From Flavobacteriales bacterium (GTDB taxonomy: Bacteria; Bacteroidota; Bacteroidia; Flavobacteriales_F; PHOS-HE28): DNA of 64,000 nt. The notes under the pieces were generated by a model. The model was not told the origin of the DNA. It did no database searches and was given only the letters and a program-made list of their open reading frames with translations. A program made the position numbers and the translations under genes. Positions 34,772 through 43,158 of this stretch are shown piece by piece; the stretch's first letter is position 1; each line of letters starts with the position of its first letter. Where the stretch lies: NCBI GenBank assembly GCA_016699575.1, contig CP064979.1, forward strand, positions 558,001 through 622,000, given 5' to 3'.

Positions 34772-35862
34772 TGCTCGTGCACCTTGCCGTTCCACCACAC
34801 CTTCACGGCGCCCATGTTGCTGCGCCACACTACCGCATCGCGGTACAGTTCGAAGCTGGCGATGGAGGCCTCCTTGCTCAACTGCACGCGGCCACGTGGG
34901 CTCCAACTGCGCAGCGTGCGGTTCAGGTCCAAGTACACCAACCAGCCGCCGAACACCTGCCACTTCTCCGGCACGTAGCGCTCCACCACTTCCAGCTTCC
35001 CACCGGCGAACACCTTCAGCAGACCTTGCTCCACGAAGAGCAGCAGGCTGTCCTGCACCCAGTATTGTTCCGGCGCGAAGTCACTGACATCGTACACCAT
35101 GCCGCCTGAGTACGCGCGCAAGGCACCGTTCACATCGGTGAAGGCCACCACGCCATCACCGGCCTTGAAGTTGCGCGGCGGAAAATCGGCCACGGTGTTG
35201 TCTTGGCCTTTGTCGTACACGTGGAAGGTGCGGTCATCGCCGTTCACGTAGGCCACGATGTCGGTACCCGCGCTCACGCTGGCAAAGTCGCTGGTGCGGC
35301 ACAGCTCGGTGGTTTCGCCGCGGTAGGTGAGGTAGATGGTGCGGCGTTCGTGATCGTAGAACAACAACGTGTTGGGCCCGACGAGCCATTGGGGCCGGTC
35401 GCTGTCGGCCATCACGTCGGCCACCGTCACCACTTGGTTCTTCCAGTAGATGCCCAGGACGTGCTGCGCGTTGTCGTGGAAGGCGATGAGGCTGTCCTGC
35501 ACGCTGAAGTCGGCGACGTTGTACGCGATGGACTTCGCACCGTTCGTGCCGATGACCTTCAACGTATTGGCCACTTTGAAGCCCGCCATGCCATCGCCGG
35601 CGATCACCTGCGGTCGGGTGCCGCGCTCCAATGTCTGCGTGCGGCCGCCAGCTTCGTACAGCGCCAGATCACCGGCCTCGGTGAGGAACACCACCCTGTC
35701 ACCCACCACGCGCACCATACCCGGCTTGCGGTTGTTCAACTCGTGGAAACTGCCGTTGTCGAACACCCAGAACCGGTCGAGCTGGCTGTTGAAGGGCGCG
35801 AGACCTTGGGCCATGGATGCCACGGAAGCTGCGAGCAAGACAACGAAGAGGCTGAGGCGCAT
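34765..35862 (-). CDS. Secreted beta-propeller-like protein
   Basis: This 365-residue protein has a signal peptide (MRLSLFVVLLAASVASMAQG). The mature region is built of about eight repeated four-strand blades with a recurring pattern of strand, short loop, D/N-x-V/L: VRVVGDRVVFLTEAGDLALY, KVIGTNGAKSIAYNVADFSV, KVFAGGKLEVVERYVPEKWQ. That fits a WD40/PQQ-like propeller, probably periplasmic or surface. No catalytic residues are recognised. The function is unknown. Confidence 0.75.
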   Translation of the reverse strand: MRLSLFVVLLAASVASMAQGLAPFNSQLDRFWVFDNGSFHELNNRKPGMVRVVGDRVVFLTEAGDLALYEAGGRTQTLERGTRPQVIAGDGMAGFKVANTLKVIGTNGAKSIAYNVADFSVQDSLIAFHDNAQHVLGIYWKNQVVTVADVMADSDRPQWLVGPNTLLFYDHERRTIYLTYRGETTELCRTSDFASVSAGTDIVAYVNGDDRTFHVYDKGQDNTVADFPPRNFKAGDGVVAFTDVNGALRAYSGGMVYDVSDFAPEQYWVQDSLLLFVEQGLLKVFAGGKLEVVERYVPEKWQVFGGWLVYLDLNRTLRSWSPRGRVQLSKEASIASFELYRDAVVWRSNMGAVKVWWNGKVHEHY

Positions 35863-36009
35863 GGGGGCGAAGGTGGGAAGGATACGGCTGGCTGAAGGAA
35901 CAACGGTTTGCGATCGCTGGACACGGAACGGGCCGCGATCAACAGGTCATGTTCGGAACACGGGCACTACTGTTGAAGAGGTCATGCGAACAGGTTCTAC
36001 ATTTCGACC

Positions 36010-36192
36010 ATGAGGAAGCGCGTTGCACAAGCTACCCTGAAGGAGATGCCCGACCAGTTCAACCTGGAGGACCTCTTTGAGCGGCTCATCTTCATGGACA
36101 AGGTGGAAAAAGGATTGGCAGAACTGAAGGCCGGTAAGGGCATACCACACGAAAAGGTCATGGCCTCATTCAAGCGCAAATGGCGCAAGTGA
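36010..36192 (+). CDS. Antitoxin of a ParE/RelE-type pair
   Basis: This 60-residue protein is typical in size and composition for the antitoxin of a type II pair: LEDLFERLIFMDKVEKGLAE, then KAGKGIPHEKVMASFKRKWR. It has the E-x-x-x-G-K-x-I-P-H-E-x-V motif common in these short antitoxins. Its 3' end overlaps the toxin gene by 13 bp, which couples translation. It presumably binds and neutralises the toxin and autoregulates the operon. Confidence 0.82.
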   Translation: MRKRVAQATLKEMPDQFNLEDLFERLIFMDKVEKGLAELKAGKGIPHEKVMASFKRKWRK

Positions 36193-36476
36193 TCTGGTCG
36201 CCGTCGGCCAAGCACGACTTGCACGCGATATACGACCTCATAGCTGCCGACTCCCCGAAATACGCTCAAGCGTTCGTTGAGCGGCTCGGGGAAAGGTTCG
36301 CTCGGTTGGCGGAACATCCGATGACGGGCCACGTTGTCCGTGAGTTCTCGGACCGAACGCTCCGGGAGATCACCGAGGGCAACTACCGCATCATTCATAA
36401 GGTCGCCAAGGATCATGTGCAGATCGTCCGCATCTACCATTCGAGGCGGATGCTGAAGGCACGCGACTTGCCGTAA
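36180..36476 (+). CDS. ParE/RelE-superfamily toxin
   Basis: At 98 residues this matches the family size. Features of ParE are visible: VIWSPSAKHDLHAIYDLIAA, FVERLGERFARLAEHPMTGH, VVREFSDRTLREITEGNYRI, IHKVAKDHVQIVRIYHSRRM. ParE toxins poison DNA gyrase, while RelE members cut mRNA on the ribosome; R-x-I-x-x-G-N-Y-R-I-x-x-K is more like ParE. It overlaps the antitoxin gene and ends 12 bp before the SDR gene. Confidence 0.88.
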   Translation: MAQVIWSPSAKHDLHAIYDLIAADSPKYAQAFVERLGERFARLAEHPMTGHVVREFSDRTLREITEGNYRIIHKVAKDHVQIVRIYHSRRMLKARDLP

Positions 36477-36488
36477 CCGCGCGATAGC

Positions 36489-37238
36489 ATGCCAACCATC
36501 CTCATCACCGGCGCCACCAGCGGCTTCGGCGCAGCCACGGCCCGGCGCTTTGCCGCTGAAGGCTGGCGCATCATCATCACGGGCCGTCGTGCCGATCGCT
36601 TGCAAGCACTGCGCGATGAACTGCGCTCCAGCGATGTGCACACCCTCTGCTTCGATGTGCGCGACCGCGCCGCCACTGATGCCGCCATCGCTGGACTTCC
36701 GCCGGAATGGAGCACCATCGATGTGCTCGTGAACAACGCCGGGCTCGCCGCAGGTCTCGACCCCTTGCAGCACGGCAACACCGACGATTGGGACCGCATG
36801 CTGGACACCAACGTGAAGGGTCTTCTCAATGTGAGCCGCGCGATCATCCCCGGCTTCATCGCTCGGACGAAGGGACACATCATCAACATCGGCAGCACGG
36901 CCGGGAAAGAGGTGTATGCCAAGGGAAATGTGTACTGCGCCAGCAAGCACGCCGTGGACGCCCTGACCAAAGCCATGCGCATCGACCTGCTCGAGCACGG
37001 CATCAAGGTCACGCAGATCGCCCCGGGAATGGCTGAAACGGAATTCAGTGTGGTGCGCTTTGCAGGTGACGAGGCCCGCGCCAAGCAGGTCTACCAAGGT
37101 CTGGAGCCTTTGCTTCCGGAAGACATCGCCGACATCGTTCACTACGTGGCCACCCTGCCGCCGCACGTCTGCATCAACGATGTGGTCGTGACACCCACCG
37201 CCCAAGCGAACAGTACCACGGTGGTGCGCAGGCAGTGA
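36489..37238 (+). CDS. SDR-family NADP-dependent dehydrogenase, YdfG-like
   Basis: This 249-residue protein has the Rossmann motif TGATSGFGAATA (residues 7-18), NNAG near residue 81, catalytic Ser in NIGSTAGKE near 140, and YCASKHA near 153. The loop GMAETEFSVVRFAGD, followed by AKQVYQGLEPLLPEDIADIV, is typical of the YdfG/serine-3-dehydrogenase branch, which oxidises 3-hydroxy acids including serine and malonic semialdehyde reductants. It begins 12 bp after the toxin gene but is probably an independent housekeeping gene. Confidence 0.92.
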   Translation: MPTILITGATSGFGAATARRFAAEGWRIIITGRRADRLQALRDELRSSDVHTLCFDVRDRAATDAAIAGLPPEWSTIDVLVNNAGLAAGLDPLQHGNTDDWDRMLDTNVKGLLNVSRAIIPGFIARTKGHIINIGSTAGKEVYAKGNVYCASKHAVDALTKAMRIDLLEHGIKVTQIAPGMAETEFSVVRFAGDEARAKQVYQGLEPLLPEDIADIVHYVATLPPHVCINDVVVTPTAQANSTTVVRRQ

Positions 37239-37301
37239 TGTGATGGGCCGTTGGGCCGTGTTCGGCTTCCTTCTACCTTGGCAAGCACAAAACCCGAACG
37301 C

Positions 37302-37943
37302 ATGAGAACATTACCTACCCTGTTCGCCATCCCGTTGGCCCTTGCCGCCTCCGCACAGTGCAACGTGTCCATTCCCAGCACCGCCACGGTCATCACGGCG
37401 AACGGCCTGGTGAGCGCCAACAGTGAATCCTTCTGGGTGTGCAACGGCGTTGCGGTCACCTTCAGTGGCAACGGCAACACCATCTATTCGGAATCCGGTG
37501 CTATCGTGGCCCTCACGGGCATGAACAACACGCTCATCGCAAAAGGATTCGGCAGCGCCGGTGGTTCAAGCAACACGGTCTGGGCCGAGAACTCCGCCAC
37601 CATCGTGGACCAAGGCACCAACAATACCATCAATGATTGCAACCCCGTGGTGTTCAATTACACCAACGCGCCCAGCAATGGTTGCGCTGTTGGCATCGAG
37701 GAGAACACGCTGAGCGGCGTGAGCATTTACCCTACCACCAGCACCGACGGCCGGATAACGGTGGAGACCAAGGGCGCATGGTTGGACCAAGTGCTGGTGA
37801 TGAACGCGCTGGGCCAGCAGGTGATGGCCGTTCCAGGCAAAGGGCTCACTGTTATTGACATGAGCGCGCTGGGCAACGGCGTGTACTTTCTGCGCCTCAC
37901 GGCCGACGGCCAGGAGCGCGTACAGCGCATCACCCTGCGCTAG
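37302..37943 (+). CDS. Secreted protein with T9SS C-terminal sorting domain
   Basis: The protein is 213 residues from MRTLPTLFAIPLALAASAQC, a signal peptide. The mature part has pentapeptide-like N-rich repeats (SGNGNTIYSESGAIVALTGM, NNTLIAKGFGSAGGSSNTVW) that would form a beta-helix. Residues about 140-213 are a type A sorting domain (LSGVSIYPTTSTDGRITVET, VLVMNALGQQVMAV, GVYFLRLTADGQERVQRITL). It is exported by T9SS; its cargo function is unknown. A strong hairpin follows the stop. Confidence 0.85.
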   Translation: MRTLPTLFAIPLALAASAQCNVSIPSTATVITANGLVSANSESFWVCNGVAVTFSGNGNTIYSESGAIVALTGMNNTLIAKGFGSAGGSSNTVWAENSATIVDQGTNNTINDCNPVVFNYTNAPSNGCAVGIEENTLSGVSIYPTTSTDGRITVETKGAWLDQVLVMNALGQQVMAVPGKGLTVIDMSALGNGVYFLRLTADGQERVQRITLR

Positions 37944-37960
37944 TCGAGGAACTGTGCTTT

Positions 37961-37989
37961 GAACGGGCCGTCCAGTGGGCGGCCCGTTC
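37961..37989 (+). terminator. Strong hairpin terminator after the T9SS cargo gene
   Basis: GAACGGGCCG and CGGCCCGTTC form a perfect 10-bp stem around a 9-base loop, 18 bp after the stop codon. No long T-tract follows, so termination strength is uncertain. Confidence 0.6.
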
Positions 37990-38011
37990 CGCGTTCGGCC
38001 GGTCGCAACAG

Positions 38012-38025
38012 AGTAAGTTCGCCGC
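38012..38025 (+). promoter_or_regulatory. Putative -7 box of the Cys/His-rich protein gene
   Basis: AGTAAGTTCGCCGC contains TA-AG-TTCG and lies 15 bp before the ATG at 38040. It matches the local box seen upstream of several genes. Confidence 0.45.
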
Positions 38026-38039
38026 AACAAATTGAACAC

Positions 38040-38513
38040 ATGAACTCCCCCTGGGTCCGTCTGCTCCTTGTTGCGCTGGTATGCGGCGCCATCGGTTTCT
38101 TCCTCGGTCGGCATTGCGGCTGTTGTGGCGACGGTGGATGCGCAAAAGGCCGTGCATCGTGCCATGCTGAAGCATCGTGCGGGCATGGTGGCGAGCATGG
38201 AGCCTTGTCCGGTGGTTGCTGCAAGGACAAAGCGGCGTGTGCGCGTGGAGGCGGTCACCACGAAGGTGGATGCAGCAAAGGCAAAGCAGCGTGCGGGCAT
38301 GCGGGCCATGGTGACCATGGTATGCACGACGGCCATCACGAAGACAAAGCCCACATCATCATCCAGGACCTGAAGGCGAAGAACTTTCAAGGCGATACCA
38401 CCATTACCATCGAAGGCGGCACCGTGCACGTGAAGCGCACAGGGGAGCAGATGGAGGTGAAGGTGGAGATGACCGACAGCGTGAAGAAGACGGTGGAGGT
38501 CCACGCGCATTGA
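38040..38513 (+). CDS. Membrane-anchored Cys/His-rich protein
   Basis: This 157-residue protein has an N-terminal membrane anchor (VRLLLVALVCGAIGFFLG). Residues about 25-100 hold repeated C-x-x-x-x-A-C-G/H-H-G-G blocks (HCGCCGDGGCAKGRASCHAE, GCCKDKAACARGGGHHEGG), a likely soft-metal-binding surface. The C-terminal 55 residues form a strand-rich domain (AHIIIQDLKAKNFQGDTTIT). No family is recognised; metal handling at the envelope is inferred from composition. It overlaps the next gene by 1 nt at TGATG. Confidence 0.7.
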   Translation: MNSPWVRLLLVALVCGAIGFFLGRHCGCCGDGGCAKGRASCHAEASCGHGGEHGALSGGCCKDKAACARGGGHHEGGCSKGKAACGHAGHGDHGMHDGHHEDKAHIIIQDLKAKNFQGDTTITIEGGTVHVKRTGEQMEVKVEMTDSVKKTVEVHAH

Positions 38514-38872
38514 TGCGAGCTGTGCGTCGCGGAGTGCTAACCGCAACGGCGACGTGCTGTGTGCTCGCGGTCGGCGGCTGCCACTACGATGTGGAGCTCC
38601 ACCGCCTCACCCAGGACCGCAAGCTCTACGATGATCTCTGTGGCCGCGGCGGCAACGTTTGGCGCATGTTCTACGAGGGCACCGACAGCGCTTGGCACTA
38701 TTTCCATGTGAACGACATGGACCGCTGGGCGCACGTGAAGATCCCTTCGTCGCAGATCGCCATGCAGGAACGGCGCCCCTTCCCCAGCATACCGGGCGAC
38801 AGCCTCAAAGGGTACTGGATCAACCCCTGCGATGACTTCCGCAAGAGCGCAGCGTGGGTGCATGGCAAATGA
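38513..38872 (+). CDS. Small putative lipoprotein, unknown
   Basis: The ATG at 38513 overlaps the previous stop (TGATG), giving 119 residues and favouring it over the in-frame TTG one codon earlier. The N-terminus MRAVRRGVLTATATCCVLAV, followed by GGC, is a lipoprotein signal with a lipobox ending in C. The mature part has aromatic-rich strands (WRMFYEGTDSAWHYFHVNDM) and a final Cys near the end. Coupling to the Cys/His-rich gene suggests a shared role. The function is unknown. Confidence 0.62.
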   Translation: MRAVRRGVLTATATCCVLAVGGCHYDVELHRLTQDRKLYDDLCGRGGNVWRMFYEGTDSAWHYFHVNDMDRWAHVKIPSSQIAMQERRPFPSIPGDSLKGYWINPCDDFRKSAAWVHGK

Positions 38873-38887
38873 GGCAAGGCTGCCCGG

Positions 38888-38900
38888 CTATCTTCGCGGC
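38888..38900 (+). promoter_or_regulatory. Putative -7 box upstream of lpxD
   Basis: CTATCTTCGCGGC contains TA-TC-TTCG. It is followed after 6 bp by a stretch of CATGAGCACATG-type repeats, so the leader of lpxD runs through repeat DNA. Confidence 0.45.
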
Positions 38901-38906
38901 CGCCCA

Positions 38907-38943
38907 ATGAGCACATGGTCCCATGACCGCATGGGCACATGAC
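38907..38943. repeat. CATGAGCACATG-type repeats upstream of lpxD
   Basis: ATGAGCACATGGTCCCATGA, then CCGCATGGGCACATG, repeats the CATG-spaced word that is far more abundant at 42866-43158. It lies between the likely promoter and the lpxD start. Confidence 0.6.
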
Positions 38944-38953
38944 TTAAGTCCGC

Positions 38954-39976
38954 ATGCAATTCTCCGCCAGCCAGATCGCAGAGCTCCTCGAAGGTGAGGT
39001 GGACGGCGATGCGCAGGTGCTGGTGAGCGACCTCGCCAAGATCGAGGAGGGCAAGCCCGGCACCCTCACCTTCCTGGCCAACCCCAAGTACACCGAGTTC
39101 CTCTACACCACTGGCGCCAGCATCGCCGTTGTTGAGCAAGGCTTCCAAGCCACGCAGCCGCTGCCCAAGCGCCTCACGCTCATCCGCGTGGCCGATCCCC
39201 GTGCATGCTTCGGCCGGTTGCTGAAGATGAACGAGGAGCTGCAGTACAACAAGCGCGGCATTGAGCAGCCCAGCTTCGTGAGCCCAAAGGCCAAGGTGGC
39301 CAGCGGCGCATACATCGGCGCGTTCAGCTACATCGGCGATGGCGCCGTGATCGAGGACGACGTGAAGATCTTCCCGCACTGCACCATCGGCGACGGCGTG
39401 CGCATCGGCAAGGGCACGCGCATCCACAGCGGCGCGCAGGTCTATCACCGCTGCGTCATCGGCTCCAACTGCATCATCCACAGCGGCGTGGTGGTGGGGG
39501 CCGACGGCTTCGGTTTCACCACCGATGCCAACGGCGTTTATGAGAAGATGCCGCAGGTGGGCAACGTCATCATCGAGGACGATGTGGAGATCGGCGCCAA
39601 CAGCACCATCGACCGCGCCACCATGGGCAGCACCGTTATCCGGAAAGGGGTGAAGCTGGACAACCTCATCCAGGTGGCGCACAACGTGGAGATCGGCGCG
39701 CACACGGTCATCGCCTCGCAGACCGGCATAGCGGGCAGCACGCGCATCGGGTCCTATTGCATGATCGGCGGGCAGGTGGGCATCGTTGGCCACATCACAA
39801 TTGCCGACAAGGTGAAGATCGCGGCGCAGAGCGGCATCGGGCATAGCATCACGGAGGTGGGTGCCACCGTGCAGGGCAGCCCGGCCTTCGCCATCGGCGA
39901 CTACAAGCGCAGCTACGTGCTCTTCCGCTCGCTGCCCGACCTGAAGAAGAAGCTGGACGACTTGTCCGGCAAATAG
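38954..39976 (+). CDS. lpxD: UDP-3-O-acylglucosamine N-acyltransferase
   Basis: This 340-residue protein has an N-terminal uridine-binding domain (MQFSASQIAELLEGEVDGDA) and a left-handed beta-helix of hexapeptide repeats from about 100 to 300. The catalytic region DNLIQVAHNVEIG contains the His matching E. coli His239, and GIVGHITIADKV places a second His like His276. The enzyme adds the N-linked 3-hydroxyacyl chain in lipid A synthesis. lpxC-fabZ and lpxA follow on the same strand, 72 bp and then a 4-bp overlap apart. Confidence 0.95.
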   Translation: MQFSASQIAELLEGEVDGDAQVLVSDLAKIEEGKPGTLTFLANPKYTEFLYTTGASIAVVEQGFQATQPLPKRLTLIRVADPRACFGRLLKMNEELQYNKRGIEQPSFVSPKAKVASGAYIGAFSYIGDGAVIEDDVKIFPHCTIGDGVRIGKGTRIHSGAQVYHRCVIGSNCIIHSGVVVGADGFGFTTDANGVYEKMPQVGNVIIEDDVEIGANSTIDRATMGSTVIRKGVKLDNLIQVAHNVEIGAHTVIASQTGIAGSTRIGSYCMIGGQVGIVGHITIADKVKIAAQSGIGHSITEVGATVQGSPAFAIGDYKRSYVLFRSLPDLKKKLDDLSGK

Positions 39977-40048
39977 ATCGGGCTGTTCGGGCGTTCGCGA
40001 CCTTCGCAGCGCAGTACATGGCGGCATGCTCGCCATCTTGCACCCGAC

Positions 40049-41530
40049 ATGAACCCCGACAAGCAACATACCCTCGCTGGCAGTGCCACCCTGAAGGGCG
40101 TGGGCCTGCACACCGGCGAGCCCGTGACCCTAACGCTGCGCCCTGCGCCCATCGGCCACGGATACAAGTTCCAGCGCACCGATATCGAAGGAGAACCCAT
40201 CATCGACGCCGATGCCGACCTGGTGGTGAGCACCGAACGCGGCACCACACTAGGCAAGGGCGACCTGCGCGTGAACACCACCGAGCATGTGCTGGCCGCC
40301 CTCTACGCCCTCGGTGTGGACAACTGCCTGCTGCAACTGAGCGGAGCTGAAGTGCCTATAATGGACGGTAGCGCACTGCCGTTCGTCAACGCCATCGAAA
40401 GCGTTGGGCTCCAGGAACAGGATGCGCCGCGCGACTGGTACGTGCTGAAGGAGCCCATCTGGTTCGAGACGAAAGAGAAAGGCACCGAAATGCTGGCCGT
40501 GCCGACGCCTGCTGGCGAGCTGCGCCTCACGGTGATGGTGGACTACAACAGCCCCGTGCTCGGCACGCAGCACGCGAGCATGTACCGCGCGGAAGAGTTC
40601 AAGCAGGAGATCGCCCCGTGCCGCACGTTCGTCTTCCTGCGTGAACTGGAGATCCTCGCGAAGGCCGGCCTCATCAAGGGCGGCGATCTCAACAACGCCA
40701 TTGTGCTGGAGGATCGCGAAGGGACCACGCAGGAGCAACTGAAGGAGCTGGCCAAGACGCTAGGTCGGCCGTACGAGGAAGTGCAGATCCGCCGCAACGG
40801 CGTGCTCAACACCACCGACCTGAAGTTCTTCAACGAGCCCGCACGACACAAGCTGCTCGACATCGTAGGCGACCTCGCGTTGGTGGGCCGCCCCATCAAA
40901 GGCCACATCCTCGCCGCACGCCCGGGCCACTTCGGCAACACCAGCTTCGCAAAGCGCATCAAGGAGCGCATGCGCGATGAGAAGAAGAGCGCAGGCTTCA
41001 ACTACGACCTCAACAAACCACCGCTCTACGACATCCAGGCCATCGAGAAAATGCTGCCGCACCGCTATCCCTTCCTCCTGGTGGACAAGGTGATGGAGAT
41101 CACAGAAGAGGGTATCGTGGGCGTGAAGAACGTGAGCATGAACGAACCGCAGTTCACCGGCCACTTCCCCGGCAACCCTGTGATGCCCGGCGTGCTGCAG
41201 ATAGAAGCCATGGCCCAGGTGGGCGGCATCTTCGCACTGAGCAAGGTGCCCGACCCGGAGAACTACACTACCTACTTCCTGAAGATCGACGGGGTGCGCT
41301 TCAAGAAGAAAGTGGTGCCCGGTGATACCCTCGTCTTCAAGCTCGAACTGATGACGCCCATCCGCCGCGGCATCGTGCACATGAAGGGCGTGGCCTACAC
41401 CGCTGGGCAGCCTGCCATGGAGGCTGAGATGATGGCGCAGATAGCGCGCGACAAGGCACCCAAAGAGGAGAAGACCAAAGCCACTGCCACCGATACACCT
41501 TCGCCGAAGGCTTCGGCGGTCAAAGCATGA
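40049..41530 (+). CDS. lpxC-fabZ: LpxC-FabZ fusion: UDP-3-O-acyl-GlcNAc deacetylase and hydroxyacyl-ACP dehydratase
   Basis: The LpxC part of this 493-residue protein (about 1-310) shows TTEHVLAALYALG with zinc-binding His, ARHKLLDIVGDLAL with the second His and Asp, and IKGHILAARPGH. The FabZ part (about 325-465) has MLPHRYPFLLVDKV and the catalytic GHFPGNPVMPGVLQIEAMAQ. This fusion is a Bacteroidota trait and links the first committed lipid A step with fatty acid elongation. The tail after 465 is a Lys/Ala/Thr-rich extension. Its stop overlaps the lpxA start by 4 bp. Confidence 0.96.
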   Translation: MNPDKQHTLAGSATLKGVGLHTGEPVTLTLRPAPIGHGYKFQRTDIEGEPIIDADADLVVSTERGTTLGKGDLRVNTTEHVLAALYALGVDNCLLQLSGAEVPIMDGSALPFVNAIESVGLQEQDAPRDWYVLKEPIWFETKEKGTEMLAVPTPAGELRLTVMVDYNSPVLGTQHASMYRAEEFKQEIAPCRTFVFLRELEILAKAGLIKGGDLNNAIVLEDREGTTQEQLKELAKTLGRPYEEVQIRRNGVLNTTDLKFFNEPARHKLLDIVGDLALVGRPIKGHILAARPGHFGNTSFAKRIKERMRDEKKSAGFNYDLNKPPLYDIQAIEKMLPHRYPFLLVDKVMEITEEGIVGVKNVSMNEPQFTGHFPGNPVMPGVLQIEAMAQVGGIFALSKVPDPENYTTYFLKIDGVRFKKKVVPGDTLVFKLELMTPIRRGIVHMKGVAYTAGQPAMEAEMMAQIARDKAPKEEKTKATATDTPSPKASAVKA

Positions 41531-42309
41531 GCATCAGCAAGCACGCCTATGTGCACCCCGATGCGCAGATCGGCAACGATGTCACCATCGAGCCGTTCGC
41601 GACCATTTACGGAGATGTGACCGTGGGCGACGGAACCTGGATCGGCCCCAACGCCGTGCTGATGGACGGCGCCCGCGTGGGCAATAGGTGCCGCATCTTC
41701 CCGGGTGCCGTCATCGGCGCCATTCCGCAGGACCTGAAGTTCTCGGGGGAAGTCACCACGGCCGAAGTAGGCGACGGCACCACCATCCGCGAGTGTGTCA
41801 CCATCAACCGCGGCACCGCCGATCGGCTGAAGACCGCCGTGGGCAGCAACAGCCTGCTGATGGCGTACGTGCACCTGGCGCACGACTGCATCGTGGGCAA
41901 CAACGTGGTCATCGCGAACAGCGTGAACCTCGCAGGCCACGTCACCATCGACGATTGGGCCATCCTGGAAGGCAATGTGGCCGTGCAGCAGTTCATCCAC
42001 ATCGGCGCGCACAGCTTCATCGCGGGCGCATCGCTGGTGCGCAAGAACGTGCCGCCCTTCGTGAAGGCCGCCCGCGAACCGCTCAGCTACATCGGCGTGA
42101 ACGTGGTGGGCCTGCGCCGCCGGGGCTACAACGATGAGCAAGTGGCCCGTATCGAGGACATCTATCGGGAGATCTTCGTGCGCAACAGCAACGTGGAGCG
42201 CGCCGTGCAGAACGTGATGCAGCAGTTCCCCCGCAGCCACGAGCGCGGCGTCATCATCGACTTCATCAACAACAGCCCGAAAGGGATCATGAAGGGGTTG
42301 ACGGAGTGA
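41527..42309 (+). CDS. lpxA: Acyl-ACP--UDP-N-acetylglucosamine O-acyltransferase
   Basis: This 260-residue protein has beta-helix hexapeptide repeats over residues 10-190 (VHPDAQIGNDVTIEPFATIY). The catalytic His lies in VHLAHDCIVGNN, near residue 120, and the IPQDLKFSGE loop is typical of LpxA. A helical C-terminal domain follows (GLRRRGYNDEQVARIEDIYR). It starts lipid A synthesis by acylating UDP-GlcNAc. The 4-bp overlap with lpxC-fabZ shows one operon. Confidence 0.96.
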   Translation: MSISKHAYVHPDAQIGNDVTIEPFATIYGDVTVGDGTWIGPNAVLMDGARVGNRCRIFPGAVIGAIPQDLKFSGEVTTAEVGDGTTIRECVTINRGTADRLKTAVGSNSLLMAYVHLAHDCIVGNNVVIANSVNLAGHVTIDDWAILEGNVAVQQFIHIGAHSFIAGASLVRKNVPPFVKAAREPLSYIGVNVVGLRRRGYNDEQVARIEDIYREIFVRNSNVERAVQNVMQQFPRSHERGVIIDFINNSPKGIMKGLTE

Positions 42310-42370
42310 GAACATGTGGCCATGAGACCATGGGACCATGTGCTCATGTGTTCATGTGGCCATGTGGTGG
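42310..42370. repeat. CATG-spaced repeats after lpxA
   Basis: ACATGTGGCCATGAGACCAT, then GTGCTCATGTGTTCATGTGG, is made of CATG words separated by 4-6 bases, many being the complement of CATGAGCACATG. It begins directly after the lpxA stop codon. Confidence 0.6.
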
Positions 42371-42407
42371 AAGGGGTTAGGTCCGTGGTAAGCACAACAC
42401 GAGCGCA

Positions 42408-42863
42408 ATGGACAATGTCGAACACTTTGATGTGGAGGAATGGATGGGGTCGTTCGCGGCTGATGGGGTGAACGAACCTCCGAGCGGCTACGGAAAGCCA
42501 CAACAGAAAAGGAACGCCGTTGTGGAAGAGACCTTTGCCTTGTCGCTCTCCATCATGGACTATTGCGAGCGCTTGGCACCGATCAACAGGGTCTTTTCCG
42601 ACCAGATCCTCCGAAGCGGCACCTCCCCTGGCAGTCAAGTCCGCGAAGCACAGAACGCCGAAAGCGCAGCGGATTTCCTGCACAAGATGAAGATAGGCTT
42701 CAAGGAACTGGAAGAGACCGACTACCGCGTTGACCTGTGCCACTGCAAAGCCCATTATCCCCACGACGAGCAGCTGGTGCTGAAGATCAAACGCCTGTTC
42801 CCGTTGTTCAACAGCATCATCCATAGCACCAAGCTGCTCATCAACGAGCGGAAAGCCAGGTGA
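42408..42863 (+). CDS. Four-helix-bundle (S23/IVS-type) protein
   Basis: Residues about 35-150 of this 151-residue protein match the 23S rRNA intervening-sequence/four-helix-bundle family: VVEETFALSLSIMDYCERLA, SDQILRSGTSPGSQVREAQN, DFLHKMKIGFKELEETDYRV. The first 30 residues (DNVEHFDVEEWMGSFAADGV) are an unrelated acidic leader. This family often appears as single genes in repeat-rich intergenic DNA in Bacteroidota; here it is flanked on both sides by CATG-type repeats. The function is unknown. Confidence 0.82.
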   Translation: MDNVEHFDVEEWMGSFAADGVNEPPSGYGKPQQKRNAVVEETFALSLSIMDYCERLAPINRVFSDQILRSGTSPGSQVREAQNAESAADFLHKMKIGFKELEETDYRVDLCHCKAHYPHDEQLVLKIKRLFPLFNSIIHSTKLLINERKAR

Positions 42864-42865
42864 CC

Positions 42866-43158
42866 ATTGGTGCATGTGTCTATGTGCTCATGCGGCCATG
42901 TGACCATGGAAGAGTCTCTTCGACGACCGTCAGTAGAGACCTCGATATTGCCGCACTCCCATCACCCTGGCCACGTCAGTTCATGAGCACATGGACACAT
43001 GAGCACATGAAACCCCACCTCCCCAGCCACGTCAGTTCATGAACACATGAGCACATGGTCACATGAGCACATGCTTCCACGGACACATGAGCACATGAAA
43101 CCACACATCTTTGGCCACGACAGCCAATGGCCACATGAGCACATGGCCACATGAGCAC
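42866..43158. repeat. Dense CATGAGCACATG repeat field
   Basis: At least seven copies of CATGAGCACATG occur between 42981 and 43161, with ACA, GTC, GCC or AAA linkers and two copies of a longer block around CCACGTCAGTTCATGA. The last copy runs into the ATG of the ABC ATPase gene. No gene is seen in this stretch. Confidence 0.75.

Noticed and set aside
38907..38942. Short leader peptide starting ATG at 38907 before lpxD
   Set aside because: The 11-codon frame is formed by the CATGAGCACATG repeat itself, so it is most likely accidental.
41498..41520. Hairpin at the end of lpxC-fabZ as a terminator
   Set aside because: The CTTCGCCGAAG-type fold lies within the coding tail and lpxA overlaps by 4 bp, so termination there is unlikely.
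42866..43158. CRISPR or coding repeat in the CATGAGCACATG field
   Set aside because: Spacing is irregular and linkers are 3-60 bases of related sequence; no long frame with sensible composition covers it.
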